64,000 nucleotides of DNA from Clostridium sp. GTDB lineage: Bacteria; Bacillota; Clostridia; Oscillospirales; Acutalibacteraceae. This document shows positions 26,631 through 35,688 of this stretch, piece after piece (positions within the stretch are counted from its first letter, which is position 1; each line of letters opens with the position of its first letter). Where the stretch lies: the NCBI GenBank assembly GCA_023663865.1, contig JAMPGU010000003.1:1-64000 (forward strand), in the 5' to 3' direction. The position numbers and the translations under genes are program-made. Below the pieces are notes generated by a model. It was given only the letters and a program-made list of their open reading frames with translations, did not search any database and had not been told where the DNA came from.

Positions 26631-26781
26631 CTTCTGCGAGGCCCCAACCGAAAAAAGTAAAGAATATCAAGTTGCAAATACAATAAGTTTCGGTTATACT
26701 ATTAGTGCTATTCATTAGTGGCTGCTTTTCATCTGTGCCAGCAGATGTTTTAAAAGCAGTCTTTTTTATTTGGTCATTCAT
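26503..26781 (-). CDS. Small ORF coupled to the RHH gene (doubtful C-terminal half)
   Basis: The ATG at 26781 overlaps the stop of the RHH gene, the same arrangement as the small ORF at 37587 in element 2, and both begin MN(D/N)Q followed by a polar stretch. This argues that at least the start is translated. The second half runs through the GC-rich hairpins of the putative oriT and may have no protein role. No domain is recognised. Confidence 0.35.
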   Translation of the reverse strand: MNDQIKKTAFKTSAGTDEKQPLMNSTNSITETYCICNLIFFTFFGWGLAEDFPTLWGKCLLKADKGGRVPWDRKASFDTQVSKVHLHYSWQE

Positions 26782-27103
26782 TGCTGTTCACCTCAATCTC
26801 TTTGAGAACATCAGTCATATAACGAATAAGGCAAATCATTTCTTCGCTGACATCAAAGCCTTTATCAATTCTGCAAAGCTCATTATACACATCTTCAAGA
26901 CGATTTCTTAATCCCTTGTAGGCTTTGATGTTGCCTTTTACAATAACATCCCTTTTCAACACTCTGCTGATTAAATAATCTTGTTTGTTAAGACCTGATA
27001 TGCTTACATAATCATCAAGCAACTTTGCTTCTTCAGAGGACATCCTGAACGATACTATTTTGCTACGCCACCTGCCATTGTGATCTAAATTCTTTTCAGA
27101 CAA
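26774..27103 (-). CDS. Ribbon-helix-helix mobilization accessory protein
   Basis: About 109 residues from a TTG at 27103, which has GAAAGGAG upstream inside the integrase end; the paralogue at 37580-37909 begins at the same place (LSEKNLDHNGRWRSK vs MSAKNLDNHNRWRSK). The phrase VSFRMSSEEAKLLDDYVSISGL fits an RHH DNA-binding fold as in MobC-type relaxosome proteins. It likely helps the relaxase at oriT. Longer upstream starts would overlap the integrase gene and are not supported. Confidence 0.75.
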   Translation of the reverse strand: MSEKNLDHNGRWRSKIVSFRMSSEEAKLLDDYVSISGLNKQDYLISRVLKRDVIVKGNIKAYKGLRNRLEDVYNELCRIDKGFDVSEEMICLIRYMTDVLKEIEVNSNE

Positions 27104-27104
27104 A

Positions 27105-28181
27105 TCAAGCACTCCTTTCCATATCAAGTTTATTTGCAATTTCATCTTGCTTGGTAGGAAAAAGATGTGCATACCTGAAAGTAATATCAATACTTTCGTG
27201 ATCTACTCTATCGCCGATTGCAACTGCTGAAAAGCCTTCCTCTATGAGAAGAGAAACATGAGAATGTCTTAAATCATGAATTCTGATTTTCTTCACTCCT
27301 GTTTCTTTACAACCTCTTTCCATTTCGTGATGCATATAGCTTTTGGTGATAGGAAACAGTCTGTCATTATCTGAAAATCCATATATACTTGAAATATATT
27401 CTTTCATTTCATCGCATAGGAATTTAGGCATTTTTACATTTCTTTTGCTTTTCGCAGTTTTCGGATCTGTTATAACATCGTTCCCTTTTAATCTTTGATA
27501 TGATTTATTAATTCTTACAGTACCTTTTTCAAAATTAAAGTCAGAGGAAGTTAATGCCAATAACTCGCCAATTCTTAACCCACACCAATAAAGCATTTCA
27601 AAGGCATAATAAGATATGGGCTTATCCATCATTGAATCGGAAAATTTAAGATATTCATCTTTAGTCCAAAAGTCCATTTCTTTTTCTGTTTCTTTTTTCC
27701 CCATTGCACCAACTTTTGTGGCAGGATTAACAGGAAGATTATAGTATCTTACTGCATGATTGAAAACTGCACTAAGCTGATTATGAACTGATTTCAAATA
27801 TGTTTGAGCATAAGGCTTACCATTTTTATCACGATAGTTAATCATCTCATTTTGCCAAGCAATAATCTCTTTCGTTCCTATATCATCCATTTTCATCTTT
27901 CCGAAATAGGGGATCAGCTTTTGGCTAATAATATGTTCTTTGGATAACCAAGTGTTGAGCTTTAACCTATTCTTTTTGTCAGCAGTATAGATTTCAACAA
28001 AACTCTCAAAGGTCATATCCATTTTAACTGCTGCCTTTAGTTCCTGTTCCCGTTCCCATGCTTGAGCCTCTCGTTTCGTGTCAAAGCCACGCTTTTGCGT
28101 TTGCTTTCGTTCTCCGGTTATTGTTTTATAGCGATAAAGCACTCGCCAAGTATTTGTTGCTTTATCCTTATACACAGACAT
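27105..28181 (-). CDS. Tyrosine-type site-specific integrase
   Basis: About 358 residues: an N-terminal arm-binding domain (MSVYKDKATNTWRVLYRYK...), a SAM-like core-binding domain (about 60-160) and the catalytic domain. Catalytic residues are seen in CGLRIGELLAL (Arg), HDLRHSH (His-x-x-Arg), VDHES (His) and FRYAHL (Tyr). It inserts and, with the HTH partner, excises the element. The ATG at 28181 has AAAGGAG 10 bp upstream. It is about two-thirds identical by eye to the integrase at 37899-38987, consistent with both elements using the same target. Confidence 0.93.
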   Translation of the reverse strand: MSVYKDKATNTWRVLYRYKTITGERKQTQKRGFDTKREAQAWEREQELKAAVKMDMTFESFVEIYTADKKNRLKLNTWLSKEHIISQKLIPYFGKMKMDDIGTKEIIAWQNEMINYRDKNGKPYAQTYLKSVHNQLSAVFNHAVRYYNLPVNPATKVGAMGKKETEKEMDFWTKDEYLKFSDSMMDKPISYYAFEMLYWCGLRIGELLALTSSDFNFEKGTVRINKSYQRLKGNDVITDPKTAKSKRNVKMPKFLCDEMKEYISSIYGFSDNDRLFPITKSYMHHEMERGCKETGVKKIRIHDLRHSHVSLLIEEGFSAVAIGDRVDHESIDITFRYAHLFPTKQDEIANKLDMERSA

Positions 28182-28186
28182 AAATA

Positions 28187-28393
28187 TCACGCTCCTTTCT
28201 GTTTTGTGATCTGTGCATTTGTACCATAGACCTTTTCATTAAAATACTGCTTGCTAACTCTGCCCGAAATGGTGATGTATCCCTTTTGAGCAAGCTCATC
28301 ATTAAGCTGCTGCATAATCTTATAGGCGTGAGCCTTTGAAATTCCAAGCATATAAGCAACATCATCAGCCTTTAGAAATAAACTTTCTGCCAT
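28187..28393 (-). CDS. Excisionase-like helix-turn-helix protein
   Basis: About 68 residues with a MerR/Xis-like winged HTH: FLKADDVAYMLGISKAHAYK then a second half typical of small transposon HTH proteins. It starts with AAGGAGG upstream and lies 5 bp before the integrase, the usual place for a directionality factor. The paralogue is at 38991-39176. Confidence 0.8.
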   Translation of the reverse strand: MAESLFLKADDVAYMLGISKAHAYKIMQQLNDELAQKGYITISGRVSKQYFNEKVYGTNAQITKQKGA

Positions 28394-28513
28394 AGGTTTC
28401 ACCTCCTTTGCAAATCAAACAAGGTATAAAAATGTATTCCTTGTATTTTATATTATACATTTTATTTTTCATTTGTCAACAAAAATAAGGTATTTTTTTG
28501 TATGACATTTTTC

Positions 28514-28542
28514 TTGCATTTATTCACATTATGATGTATAAT
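28514..28542 (+). promoter_or_regulatory. Promoter of the element 1 repressor gene
   Basis: TTGCAT (28514-28519) and TATAAT (28537-28542) with a 17-bp spacer, then AAGGAG and the ATG at 28572. The region between here and 28408 is A/T-rich with CAAGG/CCTTG arms that may be operators for the divergent operon. Confidence 0.65.
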
Positions 28543-28571
28543 GAGTTATAGATTATTAAGGAGTGTTAGAA

Positions 28572-29219
28572 ATGTTTGCAGGAAACAGATTAAAAATATT
28601 AAGAAGACGCAAAAATTTAACACAAAATGATTTAAGTGACGCTCTTGGATTTGAACCTGTTTATGGTTATAAGAGAATAGGTCAATATGAACGAGAGCAG
28701 CGTCATCCTAAAGAAAAAATAGTTACAAAGTTATCAGAGTTGTTGTCTGTAAACCCAACATCTTTAATGGTGCCTGATATTCCTACATACGATATTTTAA
28801 TGCAATTATTCTTTGCATTGGAGGATGAGGTAGGCTTTTCAATACATAAAAATGATAAAGGTTTTTATTTCACTTTAGAGGAAAACACAGACCATTACAT
28901 AAACCTTGAAGATGCTTTAAATACTTGGTTTGAAAAGGCAGAAGAACATAGAGACGGAAAAATCACAAAAAACAAATATGACGAATGGCGTTATAACTAT
29001 CCTGATTCAGCAATTAAGGATTTCAAGAGCGACCTTAACAAGTGTTGGGACAAAGCTCAAAAGGAAAATGCAGAGCAAGTATTAGATTCTAATTCAGAAA
29101 CCATTGATGAACATTTTGCAAAAGCGCAGGCTATTATGTACGAGCATTATTCAAAACACCCTGAAGATGCGTCTGATGAATATTTAGCAGAACATCCCGA
29201 AATTTTAGAGAATAAGTAA
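28572..29219 (+). CDS. XRE-family repressor of element 1
   Basis: 215 residues. The N-terminal about 65 residues form a Cro/C1-type HTH (RLKILRRRKNLTQNDLSDAL). The acidic C-terminus contains the phrase EWRYNYPDSA, shared with the shorter repressor of element 2 (NWRYNYPS). It is divergent from the xis-int-mob operon, so it probably keeps excision and transfer off. The ATG at 28572 has AAGGAG at 28559-28564. Confidence 0.85.
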   Translation: MFAGNRLKILRRRKNLTQNDLSDALGFEPVYGYKRIGQYEREQRHPKEKIVTKLSELLSVNPTSLMVPDIPTYDILMQLFFALEDEVGFSIHKNDKGFYFTLEENTDHYINLEDALNTWFEKAEEHRDGKITKNKYDEWRYNYPDSAIKDFKSDLNKCWDKAQKENAEQVLDSNSETIDEHFAKAQAIMYEHYSKHPEDASDEYLAEHPEILENK

Positions 29220-29239
29220 AATTAAAGAATAATATAAAA

Positions 29240-29272
29240 AAGAGCTAATTGATTTTCGGTCAATTAGCTCTT
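29240..29272 (+). terminator. Terminator of the element 1 repressor
   Basis: Arms AAGAGCTAATTGA / TCAATTAGCTCTT, 7-nt loop, T-rich tail. Confidence 0.8.
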
Positions 29273-29292
29273 AATCATTATGAATACAAAAT

Positions 29293-29310
29293 TGTTGCCA
29301 AAATGTTGCC
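29293..29310 (+). repeat. Tandem integrase-arm-like 18-mer, element 1 right end
   Basis: TGTTGCCAAAATGTTGCC, two TGTTGCC units with an 11-bp period, ends 60 bp before the att-like core at 29371. Related 18-mers occur at 29483 and 39985. Confidence 0.65.
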
Positions 29311-29370
29311 ATTAAGGCTGTAAAATGTCCTGAAATGCCCTGTTTATCAGTGTTCTCGGACTTTTCCAAC

Positions 29371-29382
29371 TCACTCCCACTC
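29371..29382. repeat. att-like core between the two elements
   Basis: TCACTCCCACTC here aligns with TTATTCCCACTC at the very end of guaA (40064-40075). Read on the minus strand it encodes ...IEWE-stop, a normal GuaA ending. This is best explained as the junction of element 1's right end and element 2's left end after two insertions at guaA. Confidence 0.7.
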
Positions 29383-29385
29383 GAT

Positions 29386-29600
29386 TACAAATGTCTTAAT
29401 CTAAACAGTTTTGTTTAGATAATATGCGCTTTGATATTTGAGTTATTTAGTATATCTCTAATATAACACCTATACTGATTACTGTTATCAAAATGTTATC
29501 GTTGCTGATAACAGATAACTAATTTAGCTACTAATATAATCAGTTTTAGCATTTTTTATAATAGCATAAGTGCCGCACAATTTCAATTGCATTATATGAG
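29386..29600. other. Left end of element 2, no gene seen
   Basis: A non-coding A/T-rich stretch holding the TAAACAGTTTTGTTTA dyad near 29401, the 18-mer at 29483-29500, and an inverted CTGTTATCA ... TGATAACAG pair (about 29482-29514). It looks like an attachment-site arm. Confidence 0.5.
29483..29500 (+). repeat. Tandem integrase-arm-like 18-mer, element 2 left end
   Basis: TGTTATCAAAATGTTATC, 17 of 18 positions within a purine/pyrimidine-tolerant match to the copy at 39985 and 14 of 18 identical to that at 29293. It lies 100 bp inside the left core. Confidence 0.65.
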
Positions 29601-31811
29601 TTATTCAGCCATCATCATATTATAATGTGCCTCATGATCCATCTTTATAAAAATTTCTTTGAAAATCTGCTTGTACCTATCAATTGAATCAGTATAACTA
29701 TCTATGTAAAGATCGTCAGGAATGGAATGTGAACCATCATTTATCCAACTAAACAATGAACGGCATATCATTTTATCTTCTATTGAATCAAATGAATCTA
29801 TAATTTTTTCGTCCATATCTATTCCTAAAATACCGAAATAATTTTCGATAATTCTTCTCATAATGTTTTGCGTTGTTACTAATGAAGCATTTGTGTTTGT
29901 TTTTAATTCTTGCCACAAAAGCTCATATGAAGTTTTTATTGGATTCTTTTTTCCAAAGGCTCTTATTGAGGATACATTGTTGTCTTTGTTAATAATCCAA
30001 TAGTTTACCTCATTTAACTCTTTAGTTCTTTTATCTACAAATGATGCTTCTTTATGAAAGAAAACATTATGAGTAAGAATAAATATCTGTTCAACATCTG
30101 ATATGCCATCTCGAATTTCTTTAATCAATGATTTCACCATTGAACTAACTATATACAATACCGTACTATCAAGACTACATATCGGATCATCTAAAACTAA
30201 AATCTTTTTTGCAGATATCTTATTAGCTTCAATCGAGCCTTTTGCAAACTGAATAAAATACAAAAAAGATATAAATGTTTCTTCTCCTTCACTCAAAGTG
30301 TTTGTTGCAAGTGTTCCATCCATTCTCTGTATTTGGTATGAGTTTTCTTTAGTCGGTGATGGAACAATTTGAAAGTTTGTAAATCCATATGCCTTTAAAG
30401 AACGATTAATTTCATCAACTGTTGGCTGGACACTTGTAACATTTTTCCCTGCCTCATAAATATCAATGTCGAGCTTGTCCAACTGTTTTTTGCATTTAGT
30501 TATACCATTACATATTCCTGATTTTGCTTTTTCAAATTTAGATAAATCGTTGATATATCCACTTATTAACTTTTCTTGTTCGTCCATTAGGAATTCCCAA
30601 ATAGCATCAATTAAACTTTTCTTCTCATCATTGTAATTATCAACCATTTTATTATGGCTAACAATATTGCTATTGGCAACCGATATCATATCCAACAATT
30701 TGTTTACTATTGATATACTGTCTGGCAACGTTATTTTCTTCCCAGCTTCCTTTTCTTTCGCAGTCATTTCTATTAAAGAGCTTGAAACCAATGTTTTTAA
30801 TGAATCTAACAATGTATCATATTTTTGAATGTCTAAGTTACCTACACTTAATACAACAGTATTTTCTTTAACTTTTGATAGGTTCAAAATTAGTAAATCA
30901 GATGTTGCCTTATATCTCCCTATTAAGTTTTTTATGTATTTGATGTTTTCTTCGTATTCACCACTAAAGAACAAATTTAATTGTTTCTCTAAATCTACGC
31001 TGATGGTCTTTTGTTGACAGAAAGGACATATACCATTATCACGAATGTATGAACGACCTCTATTAACCCAATCTGCATTATCGAGAAAGTCAATAAGTTT
31101 TGATATAGGTACATCTTTATTTCCAACAATAATTTTCTCCCAGATAGAATCTTTTTCTATTGATTCAAGTTCAGAAACAAAATGCGAAACAGTGATATTA
31201 AATGTGTTACATCTTTCAGGCTTATTTGAAAAAATAGCATCATAACGCTTTTTTAAAGAATCTCTTGTTTCGCTTGAAGAATGGGATGCTTTATATCTTT
31301 TAATAACTTCATCTTGAAACTTTTCTTTACTGCTTCTAAATCCGCTAAATGCTTCTTGAAAGTCCACCTCATTTTGTTTAAGAATAACATTCCAAACAGT
31401 ATCTCTAAATCTTTCGTTATGAGCTTTTTCTTCGGATTTCTTATTATTTAAGGTTTCTGTTCTTTTGAAGTAGTCATTTCGCTTTTTTTCTCGCTCTTTT
31501 TTCATTTCTTCAAGAGCATTTATTTCTTCAATAGTTGCTTCGCCTAAAGTGAATACGCCTGCAATATCTTCTTTGAAATGACGTGTGCGAAAGTCTCTAT
31601 TGTAGACAACAATGTCCGTAAAAGTATTATTGTCCCAATCTATTTCACAATCTGAATATTGAGGAACACTTTGATTATGCAAAAAATTACTTATTGTTGA
31701 TTTGCCACTACCATTAGGACCATAAAAGAAATTTATTTTTTGACAATTTTCTATTATTGCACCTTCCGATGAATATGTGGCACAATTTTTCATGGTTATC
31801 GATTTGATCAA
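29601..31811 (-). CDS. AAA ATPase with zinc hook, RloC/PrrC-like anticodon-nuclease candidate
   Basis: 736 residues of the AAA_13 type: Walker A GPNGSGKST (31-39), long coiled coil, a zinc-hook CPFC (C262, C265), coiled coil again, ABC signature LSEGEE, and Walker B LVLDDP (D541-D542). RloC proteins combine such a Rad50-like hook ATPase with a C-terminal RNase using Arg, Glu and His. Here R652-x3-E656 is followed by H695 in a SH motif, spacing like the PrrC triad (R320, E324, H356). It lies 44 bp downstream of a restriction-modification gene, the context in which PrrC acts as a guard. Catalytic role is inferred, not shown. Confidence 0.65.
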   Translation of the reverse strand: MIKSITMKNCATYSSEGAIIENCQKINFFYGPNGSGKSTISNFLHNQSVPQYSDCEIDWDNNTFTDIVVYNRDFRTRHFKEDIAGVFTLGEATIEEINALEEMKKEREKKRNDYFKRTETLNNKKSEEKAHNERFRDTVWNVILKQNEVDFQEAFSGFRSSKEKFQDEVIKRYKASHSSSETRDSLKKRYDAIFSNKPERCNTFNITVSHFVSELESIEKDSIWEKIIVGNKDVPISKLIDFLDNADWVNRGRSYIRDNGICPFCQQKTISVDLEKQLNLFFSGEYEENIKYIKNLIGRYKATSDLLILNLSKVKENTVVLSVGNLDIQKYDTLLDSLKTLVSSSLIEMTAKEKEAGKKITLPDSISIVNKLLDMISVANSNIVSHNKMVDNYNDEKKSLIDAIWEFLMDEQEKLISGYINDLSKFEKAKSGICNGITKCKKQLDKLDIDIYEAGKNVTSVQPTVDEINRSLKAYGFTNFQIVPSPTKENSYQIQRMDGTLATNTLSEGEETFISFLYFIQFAKGSIEANKISAKKILVLDDPICSLDSTVLYIVSSMVKSLIKEIRDGISDVEQIFILTHNVFFHKEASFVDKRTKELNEVNYWIINKDNNVSSIRAFGKKNPIKTSYELLWQELKTNTNASLVTTQNIMRRIIENYFGILGIDMDEKIIDSFDSIEDKMICRSLFSWINDGSHSIPDDLYIDSYTDSIDRYKQIFKEIFIKMDHEAHYNMMMAE

Positions 31812-31855
31812 TTATTTTCTCCTATTATTTAGAATTTATTGAATAAAAATTTAAA

Positions 31856-34800
31856 CTATTCAAAAATAGTTCTCACTATTGTGTTCAATTGATTTTCCAT
31901 ACGACTAATATTTGATAGACAATTGTTTCTAATTTCATTATGAATTTGAATAGAAATGTTTGCGATTTCGTTATGAACATTGTTATCACAATCAAATTTA
32001 GGAATTGCAAGATATTTCAAAACATCTATGCCTCTGTTAGTTGAAATTGCATACCCATCAATAATGGAAACAATATCTTTTGAATTAAGAATACCACAAA
32101 TATAGTTTGCTTCTTCAAAATCATCCAAAGCTAACATCAAGACTTTTGAATCAACTACAATATTCTTATCTGCTGAGAACAATTCGGCATCGGCATTAGG
32201 AATTGATTCCAAATATGAACCAACAACCACTGCGGACATACTACCAGTTTGTTCTTTCCATAACACTTTGTATGGAGAATATGTATATTCTCCAACATTA
32301 TCAAGTCTATAATAAGGTTGAGTATTGGCATTAAAGAACTTCCCGTTTTGAATACGACTTGCTAGCAATTCGTCGTAATAATAATGTAACCATTGGCTGG
32401 TCTTAGGTGCAATTCTGTCTAATTCTGTAACTGGTATACCATACTTATGCTCGACAGTATGTGGTACTATCATAAATTCATTGGATTTAACTTCCCATTT
32501 ACCTATATTTCTTCCACCCAGCATCGGAAAAATATAAGTTTCTTCAACTTTTTCTTTATGTATACCTTTTTTCAAAAAGTCTTTTCTTCGTTGCCTTTCT
32601 ATACAGTTTTCAATTAATAACAATCCATCTCTACATTTTTTAGGTTTTCTTATTATATAAACACCTTTTGCTCCTGCCGGTTCAATTCCTTTCCTTCCAG
32701 AATAGAATCTTGGTTTAGTATGATCTAATACTTTATTTGCAAACTCCATGTCTTCAAGAGTAAGCCAAGACGATTGATTGTCATTTCCATCCACAGGTTG
32801 AGCAGATATTGTTTTTACTGAAAGAACAGTTTCAACTGACATCCACTTTGCATGAGAATCAAACGATGTTTTTTTTCCTGTTTGTGTCCACACGTTATAA
32901 TTATTCATTGGGTAATTCATTGCTTTCCCTTTGCTTATTTTTATTGCAATAGTTGGAATAGTAAATAATTTAACGTTAGAAAAATCGTCAACAGAATCAA
33001 TTGAAAATGGTATGTTTTGACCAAAGCGAGTTATTTCAAATTTTCTAAATCCTTCTCCTCCTTTTGTGGATTTCAGGAAAGATGCTGGTAACAAAAATAC
33101 CATATTCCCATTTTTTTTCAAATACCTATCAACAGCAACATAAGTAACTGCCATACCAAAATCATCATGTGTGGTTTTTTTGTCGTATGCATTTTTCTCA
33201 AAAATACCATAACTTTTCCATATTTCAAGAGTTCCTTCGCGATAACTTTTACTCATGGATTTCCATGCAATCCACGGAGGATTTCCAATAACATAGTCGA
33301 ACTTGTTTCCAATTAGTATTGGTGCAAAACTATTTCTCAAAATAATAGGCCAGAATGAATCGTTTCCTGCACGATGTAATGTATAAAGACGATTAAATAA
33401 TTCTTCAACGATAGATTTATATTTATCATCCACATAACGATTTTCAACCTTATTCCAAAAATCATTAAAGTCACATTTATCATCTATACTTTTGCTTAAT
33501 AATTTTAAAAATTCACTTGCTTTTTCATATTCATAAAATTTAGGAATCTGAAATTTACCAACAGAAGTATCTATTGATAATGTCAATTCATTTTCCTCAG
33601 TATAAACTACTGGAGCAAGAATAGAGTCCGCGATATAAATAGGAATATCAATTGGATCTGCAAAATCATCAAATACAGAATCCTCGCAAGATGAGAAAAC
33701 AGCGAGAATATAATTCGCCTTGGCAGATACAACTGAAATAGGATTAATGTCAAATCCTATTACGTTGTGAGTAATTTTATCTATGTCATCTCTTGATAGT
33801 TTTCCACCAACATTTTTAACTATTCTCTTAATAGAATGAGTTAAAAATGTTCCTGAACCAGCAGTTGGATCAATTACTGTTTTATTGACTTCACCATCAT
33901 ATCCAATCATATCTAAAGCATGTTCAACAATCCAATCAGGAGAAAAATATTCGCCCATCAAATGTCTCATTTCTGCAGGGATAAGTTCCATATACACTTC
34001 CTGCAAAATATCTTGTATTTCTTCAGGCTTCAAAATATATGTACTTAAGTCAAATTTGTTTACAACTTCCAAAATCTCATTTATTACTTTTGTGTCAAAA
34101 TTATTATCTGAGCATGTATAGGTAAACCATTCCATAAAGTGTGATTCAAAGAAGTTATTTACCAACGACTCATACTTACTGAGTTCGCCATCAAATAGTC
34201 TATCAATCTGAGGCTTCGTCAAATTTTCGGGTTTAAAAGTTGGGCTTACAAGTTGAGCAAGGAAGGAATATATCAGTAACTTCAAAAACATATTAAAAAA
34301 TGTTTGAAGTGCAAATAAATATACTTTGCTATCAATATTGACAGTATCGCTATATCCATATATTTCTTTTATTACAGATGAGACTTCTGTAAATGAGGTA
34401 GCCTCATCATCTTCTCCGTACATCGTTCCAAAAACACGATCCCATTCTTTATACAAAGTTCGAACGCGAGTGCTACCGTTTAAATCATTAAGATTAAATT
34501 CCAACTCATCATATATGGTTTTTATGCTGTTGCGAACAAATGCACTTTTAGGATTAATGATAGAAATAAGATTTTTTTTATTTAATGCAATCTTGTCTTG
34601 TTGTTTTAAAAGTAAAGCTAATCGTTTTAATCCAGAAGCAAAATCTTTAGTTTCATAAACAAACGAAATTGGTAATAACACATCTATATTAATTTTTAAT
34701 TTTGAAGTGTTAATTTCTTGATATGTTGGAGATGGTACAAAACGAGCAAAAATAAATGAGTCGCCATCAAATCCTACCCCTATACTGTTTAGCAACTTAG

Positions 34801-35143
34801 AAACCATTGTTTCCGAAGAGTCTGTTCTAGAAACTCCAGAATTACTGATAATATAATCATATAGTCCGTGATCTCTATCATTTCTTCCATTTATTGCCTC
34901 TTTAATACCATTGGTAGTCTTAAAGTATCTAAATTTTTTCAATTCAAACGAAATGTTCTGAAAAGTCGCATCAGTTCTTCCGCCAGCCAGAAGATTGTCT
35001 TCACTCTTATACTGATTAACCATTGTAGGATTAACTTCCTCCAGCAAAGGCTTAACAATATCAGAATGAAAGTGTATTTTTACATCGTCTTCAGTATTAA
35101 AATTATTAAGTTTGAAAGATTGTTCAAGTTTTATGAGTTCCAT
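31856..35143 (-). CDS. Single-chain restriction-modification protein (type IIG-like, Eco57I-type N6-adenine methylase)
   Basis: 1095 residues from ATG 35143 (GGAGGTG upstream; a longer frame to 35221 lacks a ribosome site). N-terminus: a possible PD-(D/E)xK nuclease with D58...E67-x-K69 (GRTDATFQNISFELKK). Middle: methylase motif I DPTAGSGTF (from D425) and motif IV NPPW (621-624). C-terminus about 800-1095: a TaqI-like target-recognition region ending in a specificity-type repeat (YICGILNSKD...). One polypeptide would cut and modify the same site. A BREX-type PglX is less likely because no other BREX gene is near. The nuclease call is moderate. Confidence 0.8.
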   Translation of the reverse strand: MELIKLEQSFKLNNFNTEDDVKIHFHSDIVKPLLEEVNPTMVNQYKSEDNLLAGGRTDATFQNISFELKKFRYFKTTNGIKEAINGRNDRDHGLYDYIISNSGVSRTDSSETMVSKLLNSIGVGFDGDSFIFARFVPSPTYQEINTSKLKINIDVLLPISFVYETKDFASGLKRLALLLKQQDKIALNKKNLISIINPKSAFVRNSIKTIYDELEFNLNDLNGSTRVRTLYKEWDRVFGTMYGEDDEATSFTEVSSVIKEIYGYSDTVNIDSKVYLFALQTFFNMFLKLLIYSFLAQLVSPTFKPENLTKPQIDRLFDGELSKYESLVNNFFESHFMEWFTYTCSDNNFDTKVINEILEVVNKFDLSTYILKPEEIQDILQEVYMELIPAEMRHLMGEYFSPDWIVEHALDMIGYDGEVNKTVIDPTAGSGTFLTHSIKRIVKNVGGKLSRDDIDKITHNVIGFDINPISVVSAKANYILAVFSSCEDSVFDDFADPIDIPIYIADSILAPVVYTEENELTLSIDTSVGKFQIPKFYEYEKASEFLKLLSKSIDDKCDFNDFWNKVENRYVDDKYKSIVEELFNRLYTLHRAGNDSFWPIILRNSFAPILIGNKFDYVIGNPPWIAWKSMSKSYREGTLEIWKSYGIFEKNAYDKKTTHDDFGMAVTYVAVDRYLKKNGNMVFLLPASFLKSTKGGEGFRKFEITRFGQNIPFSIDSVDDFSNVKLFTIPTIAIKISKGKAMNYPMNNYNVWTQTGKKTSFDSHAKWMSVETVLSVKTISAQPVDGNDNQSSWLTLEDMEFANKVLDHTKPRFYSGRKGIEPAGAKGVYIIRKPKKCRDGLLLIENCIERQRRKDFLKKGIHKEKVEETYIFPMLGGRNIGKWEVKSNEFMIVPHTVEHKYGIPVTELDRIAPKTSQWLHYYYDELLASRIQNGKFFNANTQPYYRLDNVGEYTYSPYKVLWKEQTGSMSAVVVGSYLESIPNADAELFSADKNIVVDSKVLMLALDDFEEANYICGILNSKDIVSIIDGYAISTNRGIDVLKYLAIPKFDCDNNVHNEIANISIQIHNEIRNNCLSNISRMENQLNTIVRTIFE

Positions 35144-35165
35144 AACGACACCTCCGTTTTTAGTT

Positions 35166-35194
35166 ATTATACAGCATAATAATTTATTGGTCAA
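35166..35194 (-). promoter_or_regulatory. Promoter of the restriction-modification gene
   Basis: On the minus strand TTGACC (35194-35189) and TATAAT (35171-35166) with a 17-bp spacer. The -35 hexamer is embedded in a half-site TATTGGTCAATA (35185-35196), the same sequence as each arm of the palindrome 55 bp upstream. Confidence 0.75.
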
Positions 35195-35239
35195 TATATA
35201 ATTTACATAAATATATAACATTTTTGTTAATATTTTATC

Positions 35240-35259
35240 TATTGGTCAATTGACCAATA
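35240..35259. promoter_or_regulatory. Perfect 20-bp palindrome upstream of the RM promoter
   Basis: TATTGGTCAATTGACCAATA, a complete dyad. Together with the half-site over the -35 it looks like an operator system. No controller-protein gene is adjacent. Confidence 0.7.
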
Positions 35260-35299
35260 ATACTATAACGGCAGAGAAATTTTTCCACCGTTATTTATC

Positions 35300-35677
35300 T
35301 TATACTTTAAAAATCAACTCTATATTTACACACTCTCTTGCTTGATTTGCGATATTGTTCATAGCACCAACCCAAGCCAGCATATCATCTGCTTTGAGTT
35401 GTTCTGTTATACTTTGACTTTCGGCAAATTGCTTGACAAGTTGGTTATACATTTCCGTTGCTTGAACATCAATATTGTGTAAATATGAATTAAGTTTGCC
35501 CGTTGTTAGTAATATTGTGTAATGACTTTTCTTATGCTCTTTTAGATAATCTGCATGTCTTTGCCCCCAAATACCTATTGCGTAATTTGTATCTGTTGAT
35601 ACAAGGTTAGGGAGGTAAACATCTCCAACAAGTATATAATTAATGCCTGTTTTTTCATCTGTAATGTACTTTTTCAT
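35300..35677 (-). CDS. TnpV family protein (element 2 copy)
   Basis: 125 residues, close paralogue of the protein at 24955-25329 (DEKTGINYILVGDVYLPNLV; LNSYLHNIDVQATEMYNQL). Function unknown. It ends the leftward mobilization operon; the restriction-modification genes lie beyond it. Confidence 0.85.
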   Translation of the reverse strand: MKKYITDEKTGINYILVGDVYLPNLVSTDTNYAIGIWGQRHADYLKEHKKSHYTILLTTGKLNSYLHNIDVQATEMYNQLVKQFAESQSITEQLKADDMLAWVGAMNNIANQARECVNIELIFKV

Positions 35678-35688
35678 AACTATTCTCC

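Larger units (their letters stand above)
24955..29382. mobile_element. Integrative mobilizable element 1 (core)
   Basis: A compact set: tnpV, MobV relaxase, small coupled ORF, RHH protein, tyrosine integrase, HTH excisionase-like protein and a divergent XRE repressor. The right end is set by a guaA-terminus-like core at 29371-29382 with an integrase-arm-like 18-mer 60 bp before it. The left end was not found; it lies somewhere left of 24955, and neighbouring genes could be cargo. It lacks conjugation genes and would need a helper. Confidence 0.8.

Noticed and set aside
31856-35143. BREX PglX methylase
   Set aside because: No brxA, brxB, brxC, pglZ or brxL gene is nearby, and an N-terminal nuclease-like motif is present.
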